DNA of 64,000 nucleotides from Planctomycetota bacterium (GTDB taxonomy: Bacteria > Planctomycetota > UBA1135 > UBA2386), in the NCBI GenBank assembly GCA_020638695.1, contig JACKIB010000011.1:62001-126000 (forward strand), written 5' to 3'. Every line of letters starts with the position of its first letter. Position 1 is the first letter of the stretch. This document shows, piece after piece, positions 26,945 to 35,360 of this stretch. The translations under genes were made by a program, and so were the position numbers. The notes beneath the pieces are model-generated. The model did not search any database. It was not told the DNA's origin and saw only the letters and a list, made by a program, of their open reading frames with translations.

Positions 26945-29548
26945 TCACCCCCCCGACCCCTCGAGCAGGCGCCGCATCCGCTGCAGCAAGGGCGATTCCG
27001 GGGCCTTCTGCCCGACAATGCGCTGTCGCGTATCGAGCCTCTGCAGCATCAGGCGGGCAATCGCATTGGGGTCCACCGCATTGCGCTGCGCCTCCTGCGC
27101 GTGGGTCGCCAGCTGGAACAGGTCGGATTCGCTGCGCACCCCGTGGCGGACGAGGCAGCAGAACATGCAAGCGCTGGCATGGGGGTTTGCCGGCTCGACC
27201 CGCAGCCACGCGCGGACCGCCGGCTCGGCGTCCGCGAACGACCCGACCCACGCCTGCAAACTGGCTTGGAGTGCCACGGCGGCGACACTCTTCGACGCCC
27301 GGGCGACTGCCCCCAGCTTGTCGTGCATCCCGCGCAGATAGGTCTCGCCCCGATCGATGCCCATCCGCAGCTGGACCACGCGAACCAGCCCTGCCGCACC
27401 GTACACCCGAGCTTCGTCATCCACCCCGTCGAGGGACATCGCCTCGTCCCCGAGCAAGTGGAAGGCGAACGCCCAGCCGCGCAGCGGCGATCCGGGCAGC
27501 ACCCACTTGGCGAGCACCTCTCGCGCCGCCGCGAAGCTCGCGGCGACCACCGGGGCATTGCCGGAGTCGTCGAGCACGGTGGCCGCGAGGTTGGCGAGTC
27601 GCCTCTCCAACCCGACCGGCGCGTCGGGCTCGCCGCGCACCGCGTCGTTGCCGAGCCATTCGAGCGCGCGCTGCGTCAGCTGCCGGCGCACCGAGTACTC
27701 GAGGGAGAAGTGCATCAGGTGGCAGTCAGCCGGCGGGCACAGCCCGGCGAACGCCAACAACAACTGCCCGGCGACCCGCCGCTGCAACGCGTCCTCGGCC
27801 AACTTCTGCAGCGTTTGCAGTAGCTGGTTGGGATTGCTCTTCGCGCCCTGCAGCAGCGCGCGGAGCAAACGCGGCAGGAACGCGCGGCCGCGCATGAAGC
27901 TCGCCAGGTAGAGGTCGCGGTCGGCTGCCTCCGGATCGGCGACCGACGCCGACAGGTAGGCCATCGCGCGGGCCAAGTACAAATTGTAGAGGTCGATGCG
28001 CGCCGCCAGACCGTGCGTGTCGCCCGCGTCGAACATCGCGTCGATCCGCGCTGTGGCGACATCGACCACCTTGCGCCCCTGGCCGGCCAGCAGCGCTGTC
28101 GCTACCGCGTCCGGCCCGGTCAACACGTCGCCGCGGTACGACGCGCGGTACTTCTCCAGTTCATCGCTGCGGTCCGCCAGACGGCGCTCCGCCTGATCCA
28201 GCTCGTGCAGGAACTGCGAGTCGGGAGCCGTCTCCTGCAGGGGCATGCCGAGCAACGCGTTGAGGATCGAATGCGGCCCGAGAACGCGTCCCTGCTCGCG
28301 CGCCAACACCACGCTGGCGTTGCTCAAGCTCTCGCGCCCCTTGAGCGCCTTGTTGTCGGACAGCGACTTGACCCACAGCGCGACCACCAACAACAGCACC
28401 AGCAGGGTACCGAGCGAAGCGGTCACCACCGGGTTGCGCTTGGCGCGCCGGTACAGCCTGCCGAGTGCGCTCTGCCGGCGAATGCGCACCGGTTCATCCT
28501 CGGCGACGCGCAACAAATCGAGCGCCAGCGCCTCGCCGTCCTGGTAGCGGTGGCGCGGATCCTTCTGCAGCAGCTTCTCGATCACCACGTCGAGATCCCG
28601 CGGCGCCTTGGGCAACGCCTGCCGCAACCGCTGCGGCTCCTCGTGCAGCAGCGCGTGGAGCATCGCCTCCGTGGTGTCGCCGCGGATCGGCAGGTTGCCG
28701 ACCAGGGTCTCGAACATCGTCACGCCGAGCGAGTACAGGTCGCTCGCCGGCCCGAGTTTCTCACCGCGCGCCTGCTCGGGGGGCGCGTAGTGCAGCGTTC
28801 CGAGGAAGCCGCCCACCGACGTCAGGTGGGCGCTGGGCTCGTCGTCGAGGAACTTCGACAGTCCGAAGTCGGCCAGCGCCAACGTGCCGTCGGGGTGCAC
28901 CAGCACGTTGCCCGGCTTCACGTCGCGGTGCAGGATCTGCCGCTTGTGCGCAAACGCCAGGGCATCGGCGACGCCGGCGAAGCGCCGCGCGGCGTCGCGC
29001 GGATCGAGCGCACCGCCGCCGTTGCGACGCGCAGCGGAGATGTACTTGTCGAGGCTGACGCCGTGCACGCGCTCCATGGCGAAGAACACGTTGCCGCCCG
29101 CCTCGCCGTAGTCGTAGATCGGGACGATGTGCTGGTGGTGCATCGCCGCCGAGGCCTTCGCCTCCTTGCGGAAGCGCTTGCGCATCGTCACGTCGCTGGA
29201 GAACCGCGGCGCCAGCACCTTGAGCGCCACCTCGCGGTCGAGCGTCTTCTGGTAGGCCCGGTAGACCGTCCCCATCCCGCCACGACCGAGCACACCTTGG
29301 ATCTCGAACTCGCCGATCCTGCTCGGCAGCTGGCACTCTTCGCCGAGCACGTCGTCGATGAACTCGAGTGCGTTGAGCCGGCCGAGCAGGTCATCCGCCT
29401 CCTCGGATGCCTCCTGTTGCAGCTCATCGCGAGCCCGGACGGTCTGCGTGTCGCGGCGCAAGATCTCCGCCATGCGCAGATCGGCCGCGGAAGCCGGACC
29501 GCCTTCGCCGTCCGGAGTCTCGGGGGTGACCACGTCGCGCAGACTCAT
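26945..29548 (-). CDS. transmembrane Ser/Thr protein kinase
   Basis: 867 residues. Residues about 80-350 are a complete Hanks-type kinase: LGRGGMGTVY (87-96), Lys110 in VALKVL, catalytic loop HRDVKPGN (207-214), DFG (227-229), and YAPPEQA. A membrane helix lies at about 374-395. The C-terminal 470 residues are helical and TPR-like, and would be outside the cytoplasm. The ECF sigma factor stop is only 7 bases before this start, and the lipoprotein gene follows 47 bases after the stop. Pairing of an ECF sigma factor with a Ser/Thr kinase is common in Planctomycetota, where the kinase is thought to control the sigma factor by phosphorylation. Confidence 0.93.
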   Translation of the reverse strand: MSLRDVVTPETPDGEGGPASAADLRMAEILRRDTQTVRARDELQQEASEEADDLLGRLNALEFIDDVLGEECQLPSRIGEFEIQGVLGRGGMGTVYRAYQKTLDREVALKVLAPRFSSDVTMRKRFRKEAKASAAMHHQHIVPIYDYGEAGGNVFFAMERVHGVSLDKYISAARRNGGGALDPRDAARRFAGVADALAFAHKRQILHRDVKPGNVLVHPDGTLALADFGLSKFLDDEPSAHLTSVGGFLGTLHYAPPEQARGEKLGPASDLYSLGVTMFETLVGNLPIRGDTTEAMLHALLHEEPQRLRQALPKAPRDLDVVIEKLLQKDPRHRYQDGEALALDLLRVAEDEPVRIRRQSALGRLYRRAKRNPVVTASLGTLLVLLLVVALWVKSLSDNKALKGRESLSNASVVLAREQGRVLGPHSILNALLGMPLQETAPDSQFLHELDQAERRLADRSDELEKYRASYRGDVLTGPDAVATALLAGQGRKVVDVATARIDAMFDAGDTHGLAARIDLYNLYLARAMAYLSASVADPEAADRDLYLASFMRGRAFLPRLLRALLQGAKSNPNQLLQTLQKLAEDALQRRVAGQLLLAFAGLCPPADCHLMHFSLEYSVRRQLTQRALEWLGNDAVRGEPDAPVGLERRLANLAATVLDDSGNAPVVAASFAAAREVLAKWVLPGSPLRGWAFAFHLLGDEAMSLDGVDDEARVYGAAGLVRVVQLRMGIDRGETYLRGMHDKLGAVARASKSVAAVALQASLQAWVGSFADAEPAVRAWLRVEPANPHASACMFCCLVRHGVRSESDLFQLATHAQEAQRNAVDPNAIARLMLQRLDTRQRIVGQKAPESPLLQRMRRLLEGSGG

Positions 29549-29555
29549 CGCCCGC

Positions 29556-30077
29556 TCAGAACTTGAGGTGCTGGGCCAGACTCTTGAGGGCGCGGCCGAG
29601 CAGCAGGTGCACGGCGTTCTCGGAGCGGTTCATCTCCGCACCGATGTCCTTGGCCGACATCTTCTCGATGCGCGCCATCAGGATGACGTCGCGGTGCTCC
29701 GGCTTGAGCTTCTGCAGCGCATCCTCGAGCAGCACCAGGCGATCCTTGCGATCCGCCACCGTCACCGGTCCCGACCTACGGTCCGCTACCGGCAGATCGG
29801 TCTGGATCGCGTTCTCGCGCCGTGGGTCGCGCGCCGCGACCCCCACCTGGTCGCGCAGGATCCGGGCCAACTTACGCTTCGCCAAAGTGACCAACCACGC
29901 GCGCGCGTTGGTGTCGTCGTCGAGGGTGTGCCAGTAGTTGATCGCCTCGATCGCCACTTCCTGCAAGACGTCCTCCGGATCCATCCGCTTGCGCAGATCC
30001 GGCCCCATGCGCAACCAGATCATCGACAGCAGGTGCTCGCGATGCGTCTCGAAGGCGATCTCCGGGGTGAGGCTCAT
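29556..30077 (-). CDS. ECF RNA polymerase sigma factor (planctomycete kinase-linked type)
   Basis: 173 residues from the ATG at 30077. The sigma-2 region includes DLRKRMDPEDVLQEVAIEAINYW and NARAWLVTLAKRKLARILRDQ. The sigma-4 region is LQKLKPEHRDVILMARIEKMSAKDIGAEMNRSENAVHLLLGRALKSL, a normal helix-turn-helix. Length and layout are typical of ECF factors. There is no anti-sigma gene next to it. Instead, a membrane kinase starts 7 bases after the stop, which suggests phosphorylation control. Confidence 0.93.
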   Translation of the reverse strand: MSLTPEIAFETHREHLLSMIWLRMGPDLRKRMDPEDVLQEVAIEAINYWHTLDDDTNARAWLVTLAKRKLARILRDQVGVAARDPRRENAIQTDLPVADRRSGPVTVADRKDRLVLLEDALQKLKPEHRDVILMARIEKMSAKDIGAEMNRSENAVHLLLGRALKSLAQHLKF

Positions 30078-30268
30078 GAGGGCGGGGGTGGTGCGCGGTG
30101 AGGGCCAACCGCTGTGCACCGTATTGGCAGATTCCGAGGCCAGGATAGGAGGTGGCTGCCGGCGGAGGAAGGTGGTCCACCGAACAGACGACGCTCCAAC
30201 GCGGGTTTCCCCTGATTCTGCACGGGAAAAACCACGAGGCCGTGCCTTCGGACGGGACGCGCTCCTAT
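30078..30268. promoter_or_regulatory. leader region of the sigma factor gene
   Basis: 191 bases between the thioesterase stop and the sigma factor start. On the minus strand, GGAAAC (30205-30210) and GTCTG (30185-30189) are spaced about as in autoregulated ECF promoters (GGAAC-N16-GTC), but this is a weak match, and they lie about 110 bases upstream of the ATG. Confidence 0.25.
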
Positions 30269-30661
30269 TCAGACTCCGGGGGGAAGGCGCCGCACCGCGC
30301 CGGCGCGGTCGACGCAGGCCAGCCGGGTGCCGGCGGTCGCCACCAGCCGCCCGTCGGCAGCGCGCAGTTCGTAGCACAGCTCCATCGAGGCCCGCTGGCG
30401 GGTGGCCTCCCACACCGCGATGTCGAGCAGCTCGTCGTAGAGCGACGGCGAACGGTACTGGATGTTCAGGTCGGTCACCAACAACAGGTGGCCCTCCGCC
30501 TCGACCGTCCGGTAGGCCTTGCCGCGGGCCCGCATCCATTCGGTGCGGGCCTCCTCCAGCCACGCCACATAGCTGCTGTGGTGTGCCACGCCCCCCGCGT
30601 CGGTCTCGGCGTAGCGGACCCGGACCCGGTGCCGGAAGGCGTCGCTGGGCGCGCCGTTCAT
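30269..30661 (-). CDS. acyl-CoA thioesterase, hotdog fold (YbgC/4HBT type)
   Basis: 130 residues from the ATG at 30661, which overlaps the stop of the dehydrogenase gene by four bases (ATGA), so translation is probably coupled. VRVRYAETDAGGVAHHSSYVAWLEEARTEWM is the 4-hydroxybenzoyl-CoA thioesterase/YbgC signature, with the catalytic Asp in ETD. Length (about 130) is normal for a single hotdog domain. It hydrolyses acyl-CoA thioesters in the cytoplasm; the acyl chain is unknown. Next to a branched-chain amino-acid dehydrogenase, a branched-chain acyl-CoA is a fair guess, but that is inference. Confidence 0.88.
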   Translation of the reverse strand: MNGAPSDAFRHRVRVRYAETDAGGVAHHSSYVAWLEEARTEWMRARGKAYRTVEAEGHLLLVTDLNIQYRSPSLYDELLDIAVWEATRQRASMELCYELRAADGRLVATAGTRLACVDRAGAVRRLPPGV

Positions 30662-31731
30662 GGCACCGCGTCCCGCTGCGGGAAGAACGGCGGCGCCTTG
30701 GCCGCCTGCAGGCGCTGCGCGGCCAGGGCCTCGGCGACCTGTTCCGGGGGAGCGTCCTGGACGGTGGCCTCGAAGAACACCCGGGCCAGCAGGTCGCCGA
30801 TCGCGGCGATCCGTTCCGGCGGCGGCGACGCACCCTCCAGGTGGAACAGCGCGCCGAACAGGAGCCCTCCGGAGTTGACCACGAAGTCGGGCGCGAACAG
30901 GATCCCGCGCCGGTGCAGCTCGCGACCACATCGGGCGTCGGCCAGCACGTTGTTGGCCGACCCGGCGATCGCGCTAGCGCCCAACAGCGGCAGGGTGTCG
31001 TCGGACACCACCCCGCCCAGCGCGCACGGCGCGAACACGTCACAGGACACCGTCGGGGCGGGCACGTCGTGTGCGAGTAGCTCGGCACCCCACTCGTCGG
31101 CGGCGCGTTCCAGTCGACGCTGGTCGAGATCCGAGACGGTGAGCTCGGCGCCGGCCGCGGCGAGCCGCTCGCCGAGCGGCCAACCCACCGCTCCGAGTCC
31201 CTGGAGCATCACCCGCAATCCCGCGATCCCCTGGTCGAGCTCGCGCGCCACCGCCTCGATTCCGGCGAACACCCCGAGTGCGGTGGCCTCGGCGATGCTG
31301 CCCGGGCCGTGCGCGTCGGGTCGCGCGACGAACCGCGTGCGCTCGCCGAGCGCCAGCAGATCCGCTTCCTGGGTGCCGGTGTCCGGACCGGTGTAGAAGC
31401 GGCCGCCCAACTGTTCGATGTAGTCGCCGAGCCGCCGGTACACCGCGCCACGATCCATCCCGGGTGTAACGCACAGCGCGACCTTGCCGCCACCGCCGGG
31501 GATCTCGTGGATCGCGCACTTGAGCGACATGTGCCGCGCCAACCGCAGCGCGTCCGCCAGCGCCGGACCGAGCCCGGAGTAGGGGTGGCACCGAACCCCT
31601 CCGAACGCCGGGCCGAGGCGTGTGTGGTGGATCGCGACCACCGCCGACAACCCGATCTCGGGCTCGCGCAGGATCTCGATCTGCTCGAACTCCGCTTCCC
31701 CCAGCACCGCGTCGATCAGAGATGCGTCCAT
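30658..31731 (-). CDS. leucine/Glu/Phe/Val dehydrogenase-like enzyme
   Basis: 357 residues from the ATG at 31731; an upstream in-frame Met would overlap the divergent gene. The Glu/Leu/Phe/Val dehydrogenase signature is present, with substrate/catalytic lysines at Lys71 (MSLKCA) and Lys83 (GGGGKVAL). It also has the loop GPDTGTQEADL, the NAD Rossmann motif GLGAVGWPLGERLAAAGAELTVSDLD, and the SANNVLA segment. Length fits leucine dehydrogenase (about 360), not glutamate dehydrogenase (about 420). It interconverts a branched-chain or aromatic amino acid and its 2-oxo acid with NAD. It is the first gene of a two-gene operon with the thioesterase. Confidence 0.88.
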   Translation of the reverse strand: MDASLIDAVLGEAEFEQIEILREPEIGLSAVVAIHHTRLGPAFGGVRCHPYSGLGPALADALRLARHMSLKCAIHEIPGGGGKVALCVTPGMDRGAVYRRLGDYIEQLGGRFYTGPDTGTQEADLLALGERTRFVARPDAHGPGSIAEATALGVFAGIEAVARELDQGIAGLRVMLQGLGAVGWPLGERLAAAGAELTVSDLDQRRLERAADEWGAELLAHDVPAPTVSCDVFAPCALGGVVSDDTLPLLGASAIAGSANNVLADARCGRELHRRGILFAPDFVVNSGGLLFGALFHLEGASPPPERIAAIGDLLARVFFEATVQDAPPEQVAEALAAQRLQAAKAPPFFPQRDAVP

Positions 31732-31823
31732 CGCACCGGAGATGGTAGTCTCGAGTTTCTCCGGATCCACGGGAAGCAGCTCCGGCCCCGCCGGATCCAA
31801 GGAGGCCGCGTTCCCGACCCCAC
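31732..31823. promoter_or_regulatory. divergent promoter region
   Basis: 92 bases between the starts of the dehydrogenase and the HEAT-repeat lipoprotein genes. An AAGGAGG at about 31798 is too far (about 19 bases) from the ATG at 31824 to be an ideal ribosome-binding site. No clear -35/-10 pair is seen. Confidence 0.35.
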
Positions 31824-32921
31824 ATGAAGCCGATCCGACGATCCCGCGGCCGAGCGCTGCGCCGGGCCACTGCACTCTCCCTGCTCGCCGCCCTCGCCTC
31901 GTGCGCCAGCACGGGCAAGGGCACCAAAGAAGACCCGGCGAAGCTGGAGTCGTATCGCAAACAGCGGCTCCAAGAGATCAAGGCGAACGACGCCAAGCTC
32001 AACGAGCCGGCACGCGTGCGCATCGACCTGGGTCGGGCGATCGACGAGTACTTCAAGACGATGCTGCAAGACCGCAACAAGCGGGTCCGGCAGCGCCTGG
32101 AAGCCCTGGAGAGCGTGCTGCGACAGAAGGTGGCCCGCCACTTCAGGATCCTGCTGACGGACGCCAACGACTCGGCGACGCGCCCCGACTACCGGAGCAA
32201 CGCGCTGATCGCGCTCGGCTTCGTAGAGGAGACACCCGGCCGGTCGAAGCTGAACGACCGCATCAACTACACGCCACCGTCGGCCCGGGGGATCAAGGAT
32301 GACCCGACCCAGCGAACCGAGGAGGCACGCAGCCGGCGGGAGCAAGCGGCCAACGCGCTGTCCACGGCGCTCGCCGACCCCCAGGAGGTCGTCGTGGAAG
32401 GCGCGCTGCTGGGCCTCGGTCTGCTAGCGGTCGAAGACAGTCCGGTCGTGGCAATCGGTCGCATCCTCGAAGATGCGAAGAGTTCGTTGGCCCTGCGCCG
32501 CAACGCCAGCTGGGCGCTGATGACCATGCAGGAGCGGCTGGTGAAGGGCGAGAACGCGACCCGCATCAAGATCCACCCGATCTGGCAGCGCCTGTTGTCG
32601 CAGCCACTCGGCGAGCTGGACGCCAAGGTCTTGATCCACTGCTTGCGCGGCCTCGGCATGTTCCGCGATCGACCGGACGCCAAGTTGATCGAACCGTACT
32701 GCGAGCACCCGGTCGCCGGCGTGCGGATGGCGGCGCTGATCGCACTCGCACGCATCCAACACCCCGATTCGTGGAACGTCGTGCTCAAGCGGTTGGAGTC
32801 GGCCGTCGAGACCAACGACAACGTGCGTCTGGTGGCGCGCAAGGCCCTCATGGCCCTTGCCGGGGGTCGCGACCGCAGCTATGACGTGAAGGAATGGCGC
32901 GAGCTGTTCCAGCGCAAGTAG
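31824..32921 (+). CDS. HEAT-repeat lipoprotein
   Basis: 365 residues with a basic N-terminus and lipobox (LSLLAALASC). The rest is helical with HEAT-like repeats, for example NALSTALADPQEVVVEGALLGLG, LALRRNASWALMTM and VAGVRMAALIALARIQ. HEAT lipoproteins serve as protein-binding scaffolds at the envelope; the partner is unknown. The stop overlaps the start of the next lipoprotein gene by 28 bases, so the two are probably expressed together. Confidence 0.8.
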   Translation: MKPIRRSRGRALRRATALSLLAALASCASTGKGTKEDPAKLESYRKQRLQEIKANDAKLNEPARVRIDLGRAIDEYFKTMLQDRNKRVRQRLEALESVLRQKVARHFRILLTDANDSATRPDYRSNALIALGFVEETPGRSKLNDRINYTPPSARGIKDDPTQRTEEARSRREQAANALSTALADPQEVVVEGALLGLGLLAVEDSPVVAIGRILEDAKSSLALRRNASWALMTMQERLVKGENATRIKIHPIWQRLLSQPLGELDAKVLIHCLRGLGMFRDRPDAKLIEPYCEHPVAGVRMAALIALARIQHPDSWNVVLKRLESAVETNDNVRLVARKALMALAGGRDRSYDVKEWRELFQRK

Positions 32922-34228
32922 CCCTTACGGGCCTTGCCGCGACATTCGCCTGGGTCGGCTGCAGCGAGGGCGGGTCTCGAGTGCGACCCGCGGTCGAGGG
33001 GCAGCCGGAGAAGCCTTCCCGCAAGTCGGGAAGCACTCGCGCCGGAATCACCCCCGGGGGCGGCGCGGGCGTACCGGCGCCGCCGGCCGAGGGACTGCCC
33101 ACCGCGGTGGTCGACGCCGTACTGCAGCGCTGCCACGGCATCCTGCGCAGCGCCGAGAAGATGGGCAACGTGCACCTCACGCTCGGCACCCGCGCCGACG
33201 ATCCCGAGCCACAGCACATCACGATGAGCTCCGCCGGTGGGATGCGCATCAACTACCCCGACCACTCGGTGGACGTCTGCCTGCCCAAGGGTCCGCGGGC
33301 GGAGTCCGGGGCCTGGCGGCTGGTCGCGGGAGACGCGGCGAAGCCCCACGACGCGCCCGCAGCGGCGCGTCTGCGCCGACTCGAGGCGATGCTGCGGGCC
33401 GCGTTGCTGGCGCCGCTCTACCGGGTCGCGAAGGCCACCCGCCAGGGGCCGAACGTGTTCGCCTTGGTGCTCCCCGGCGGCGCGACGTGGCGACTCGAGC
33501 TGCATTCGGTCACGCCGCCGAAGGGACCCGCCGTGCTGCTACCGAAGTCGCTGCAGAACGGTGCGGACCGGATCGAGTTCGTCACCTACCGCCACACCGG
33601 GATCACCCACCTGCCCGACGAAGTAGTGCTCGGCGAACTCGGAAAGCGTTGGATGTTCCTGCGCGGCAGCGGGTTCGTCTTCCACGAGCGATGGTTCTCC
33701 GACCCGTTCGCGCCCGAGCACGGCAAGCCAGGGAAGGAACTCGTGCAGACCGACGCTCCGCCGGTGCCGCCCGATGGCACACCCGCGTTGACCACCCTGG
33801 CCCCCGCGACGTGCCTGGTGTTCGACGATCCCGGCACCTGGCCGCTGCGGTTCGACGCGTTCGACGCTCACGGCCGCGAACTGGGTGACCTCGGCCAACA
33901 GGCGGCGGACCTCGACTTCGTGTTCACCGAGGGAGGCAAGCGCTACGTGGCGATGCCATTCCGGATGTTCTCGCTGCCGTTCGTCGCCCAGCCGCAACAG
34001 AAGATCCTCCGCCTGCCGCAGCAGCGAACCGCGATCGTGTTCCTCACCACGGGATCGCTGGAGGAATGCGAACGCCGCGGCGCGACGCTGCTCCGGGAGT
34101 TCGCCGCCAAACAGGGCCTGAAGGCGATCGGGCCGATGCGCGCCCGGCCGTACATCCAGGCGGAAGACCGCAGCACCTTCGACCCTGAGAAGCTGCGCGT
34201 ACGCTGCGAGCTGCCGGTCGGCAGCTGA
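32894..34228 (+). CDS. lipoprotein of unknown function
   Basis: 444 residues from the ATG at 32894, overlapping the upstream gene by 28 bases. A lipoprotein signal peptide (LTGLAATFAWVGC) supports this start. The mature part begins with a Gly/Pro/Ser-rich linker and then looks like an alpha/beta domain of no known family, with one repeated theme of charged loops but no clear motif. It may work with the HEAT-repeat lipoprotein encoded just upstream. Confidence 0.65.
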   Translation: MARAVPAQVALTGLAATFAWVGCSEGGSRVRPAVEGQPEKPSRKSGSTRAGITPGGGAGVPAPPAEGLPTAVVDAVLQRCHGILRSAEKMGNVHLTLGTRADDPEPQHITMSSAGGMRINYPDHSVDVCLPKGPRAESGAWRLVAGDAAKPHDAPAAARLRRLEAMLRAALLAPLYRVAKATRQGPNVFALVLPGGATWRLELHSVTPPKGPAVLLPKSLQNGADRIEFVTYRHTGITHLPDEVVLGELGKRWMFLRGSGFVFHERWFSDPFAPEHGKPGKELVQTDAPPVPPDGTPALTTLAPATCLVFDDPGTWPLRFDAFDAHGRELGDLGQQAADLDFVFTEGGKRYVAMPFRMFSLPFVAQPQQKILRLPQQRTAIVFLTTGSLEECERRGATLLREFAAKQGLKAIGPMRARPYIQAEDRSTFDPEKLRVRCELPVGS

Positions 34229-34300
34229 CGGCGACTCACCCGTGTGCAACAAATTCGCTCGATCGCGGAGGCACGGCAGACGAGCCGTTAGCCTGCCGGG

Positions 34301-35311
34301 ATGCGCATTCTCGCGATCGTGCTCGCCTGCGGTGCCGCGGCCACGGCAGTCCCCGCCCAGCTCGAATCCGGACCCAAGCCCGGCGGCAATCTGACCAAGG
34401 TCGCGGTCTACGCCCCGTTGGGTCGCCACCAGGGCAAGGAGTTCGACGCCGCGAAGGAACTCGGGCAGGGGCCCGGTGCACTGCTGTTCGTCAAGGCGTT
34501 GACCCGCGAGACCGCACCGATCCTTCGTGAACTCGACCAGCTCGGCGCCACCTTCGGGGCGCTCGGGTTCCGCTCGTTCACGATCCTGCTGGCCGGCGAC
34601 CGCAACGAAGGCGAGGCGACGGTGAAGCGCGTGTCGCGCGCGATCCAGATGCGCAACCCGATGACCATCAGCCTCGACGGAGCCGAGGGCCCGGGCAACT
34701 ACGCGCTGCACCGCGACGCCACGCTGACGTTGGTCACGGTGAAGGGCGGGGTGGTGGCGCAGTCGATCGCGTTCACCGACACCGGGTTCAAGGACGTCCC
34801 GCGGGTTCGCCAGGCGATCGAAGCCGTGGCCGGCAAGCTGCCACGCGACGGGGCGAAGCTCGCCGCATCGCTGCCCGACGATCCGGCGCGCCTCAAGCAA
34901 GTGATCGCGGGACTCTGGACCGAGTTGTTGCGCACCCAGAGCCAGCTCGAGCGGTTGCAGAACAACCGCCGTGGCCGGGCGATGCGCGGAACCGACCGGA
35001 TGCAGCCCGCGCGGCGCGACCGCGGTGATGGACGCAAGCGCGAGGGCAAGGCACCGAACGACCCCGCCCTGCAGGGGCTGATCCGCGCGCTGATCCAGAA
35101 GGACAACACCGACAAGGACCTGGACGCGGTGTTCGCCAAGATCGACGCGGCGGTCGGTACCGACTCCGGCAAGCAGCGGCAGATGGTCGAGGGGATGAAG
35201 CTGGTGCTCAGCCTCGAGTACGGCACCGCCGAGGCGCGCAAGCGAGCCCGCGCCTACGTCGAGAAGCACGGCGTGGCGTCCCAGGGCGGCAAGGACGCAA
35301 AGAAGCTCTGA
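34301..35311 (+). CDS. secreted thioredoxin-fold-like protein of unknown function
   Basis: 336 residues with a cleavable signal peptide (MRILAIVLACGAAATAVPAQ). Residues about 45-190 have the layout of a thioredoxin/peroxiredoxin fold (GPGALLFVKALTRETAPILRELDQL, SFTILLAGDRNEGEA, RDATLTLVTVKGGVVAQSIAF) but no redox CxxC. The C-terminal third is helical and highly charged (RRGRAMRGTDRMQPARRDRGDGRKREG). The resemblance is by eye only; a redox role is unlikely without cysteines. Confidence 0.6.
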   Translation: MRILAIVLACGAAATAVPAQLESGPKPGGNLTKVAVYAPLGRHQGKEFDAAKELGQGPGALLFVKALTRETAPILRELDQLGATFGALGFRSFTILLAGDRNEGEATVKRVSRAIQMRNPMTISLDGAEGPGNYALHRDATLTLVTVKGGVVAQSIAFTDTGFKDVPRVRQAIEAVAGKLPRDGAKLAASLPDDPARLKQVIAGLWTELLRTQSQLERLQNNRRGRAMRGTDRMQPARRDRGDGRKREGKAPNDPALQGLIRALIQKDNTDKDLDAVFAKIDAAVGTDSGKQRQMVEGMKLVLSLEYGTAEARKRARAYVEKHGVASQGGKDAKKL

Positions 35312-35360
35312 GCTGCAGGGCCGCGGACGTGCCGTACGCGAAGATCCTCCGGAACCTCCC

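Noticed and set aside
26898..27251. 118-codon N-terminal extension of the carboxypeptidase-regulatory lipoprotein
   Set aside because: The lipoprotein signal peptide starts at the ATG at 26897; the extension overlaps the kinase gene and has shadow-like composition.
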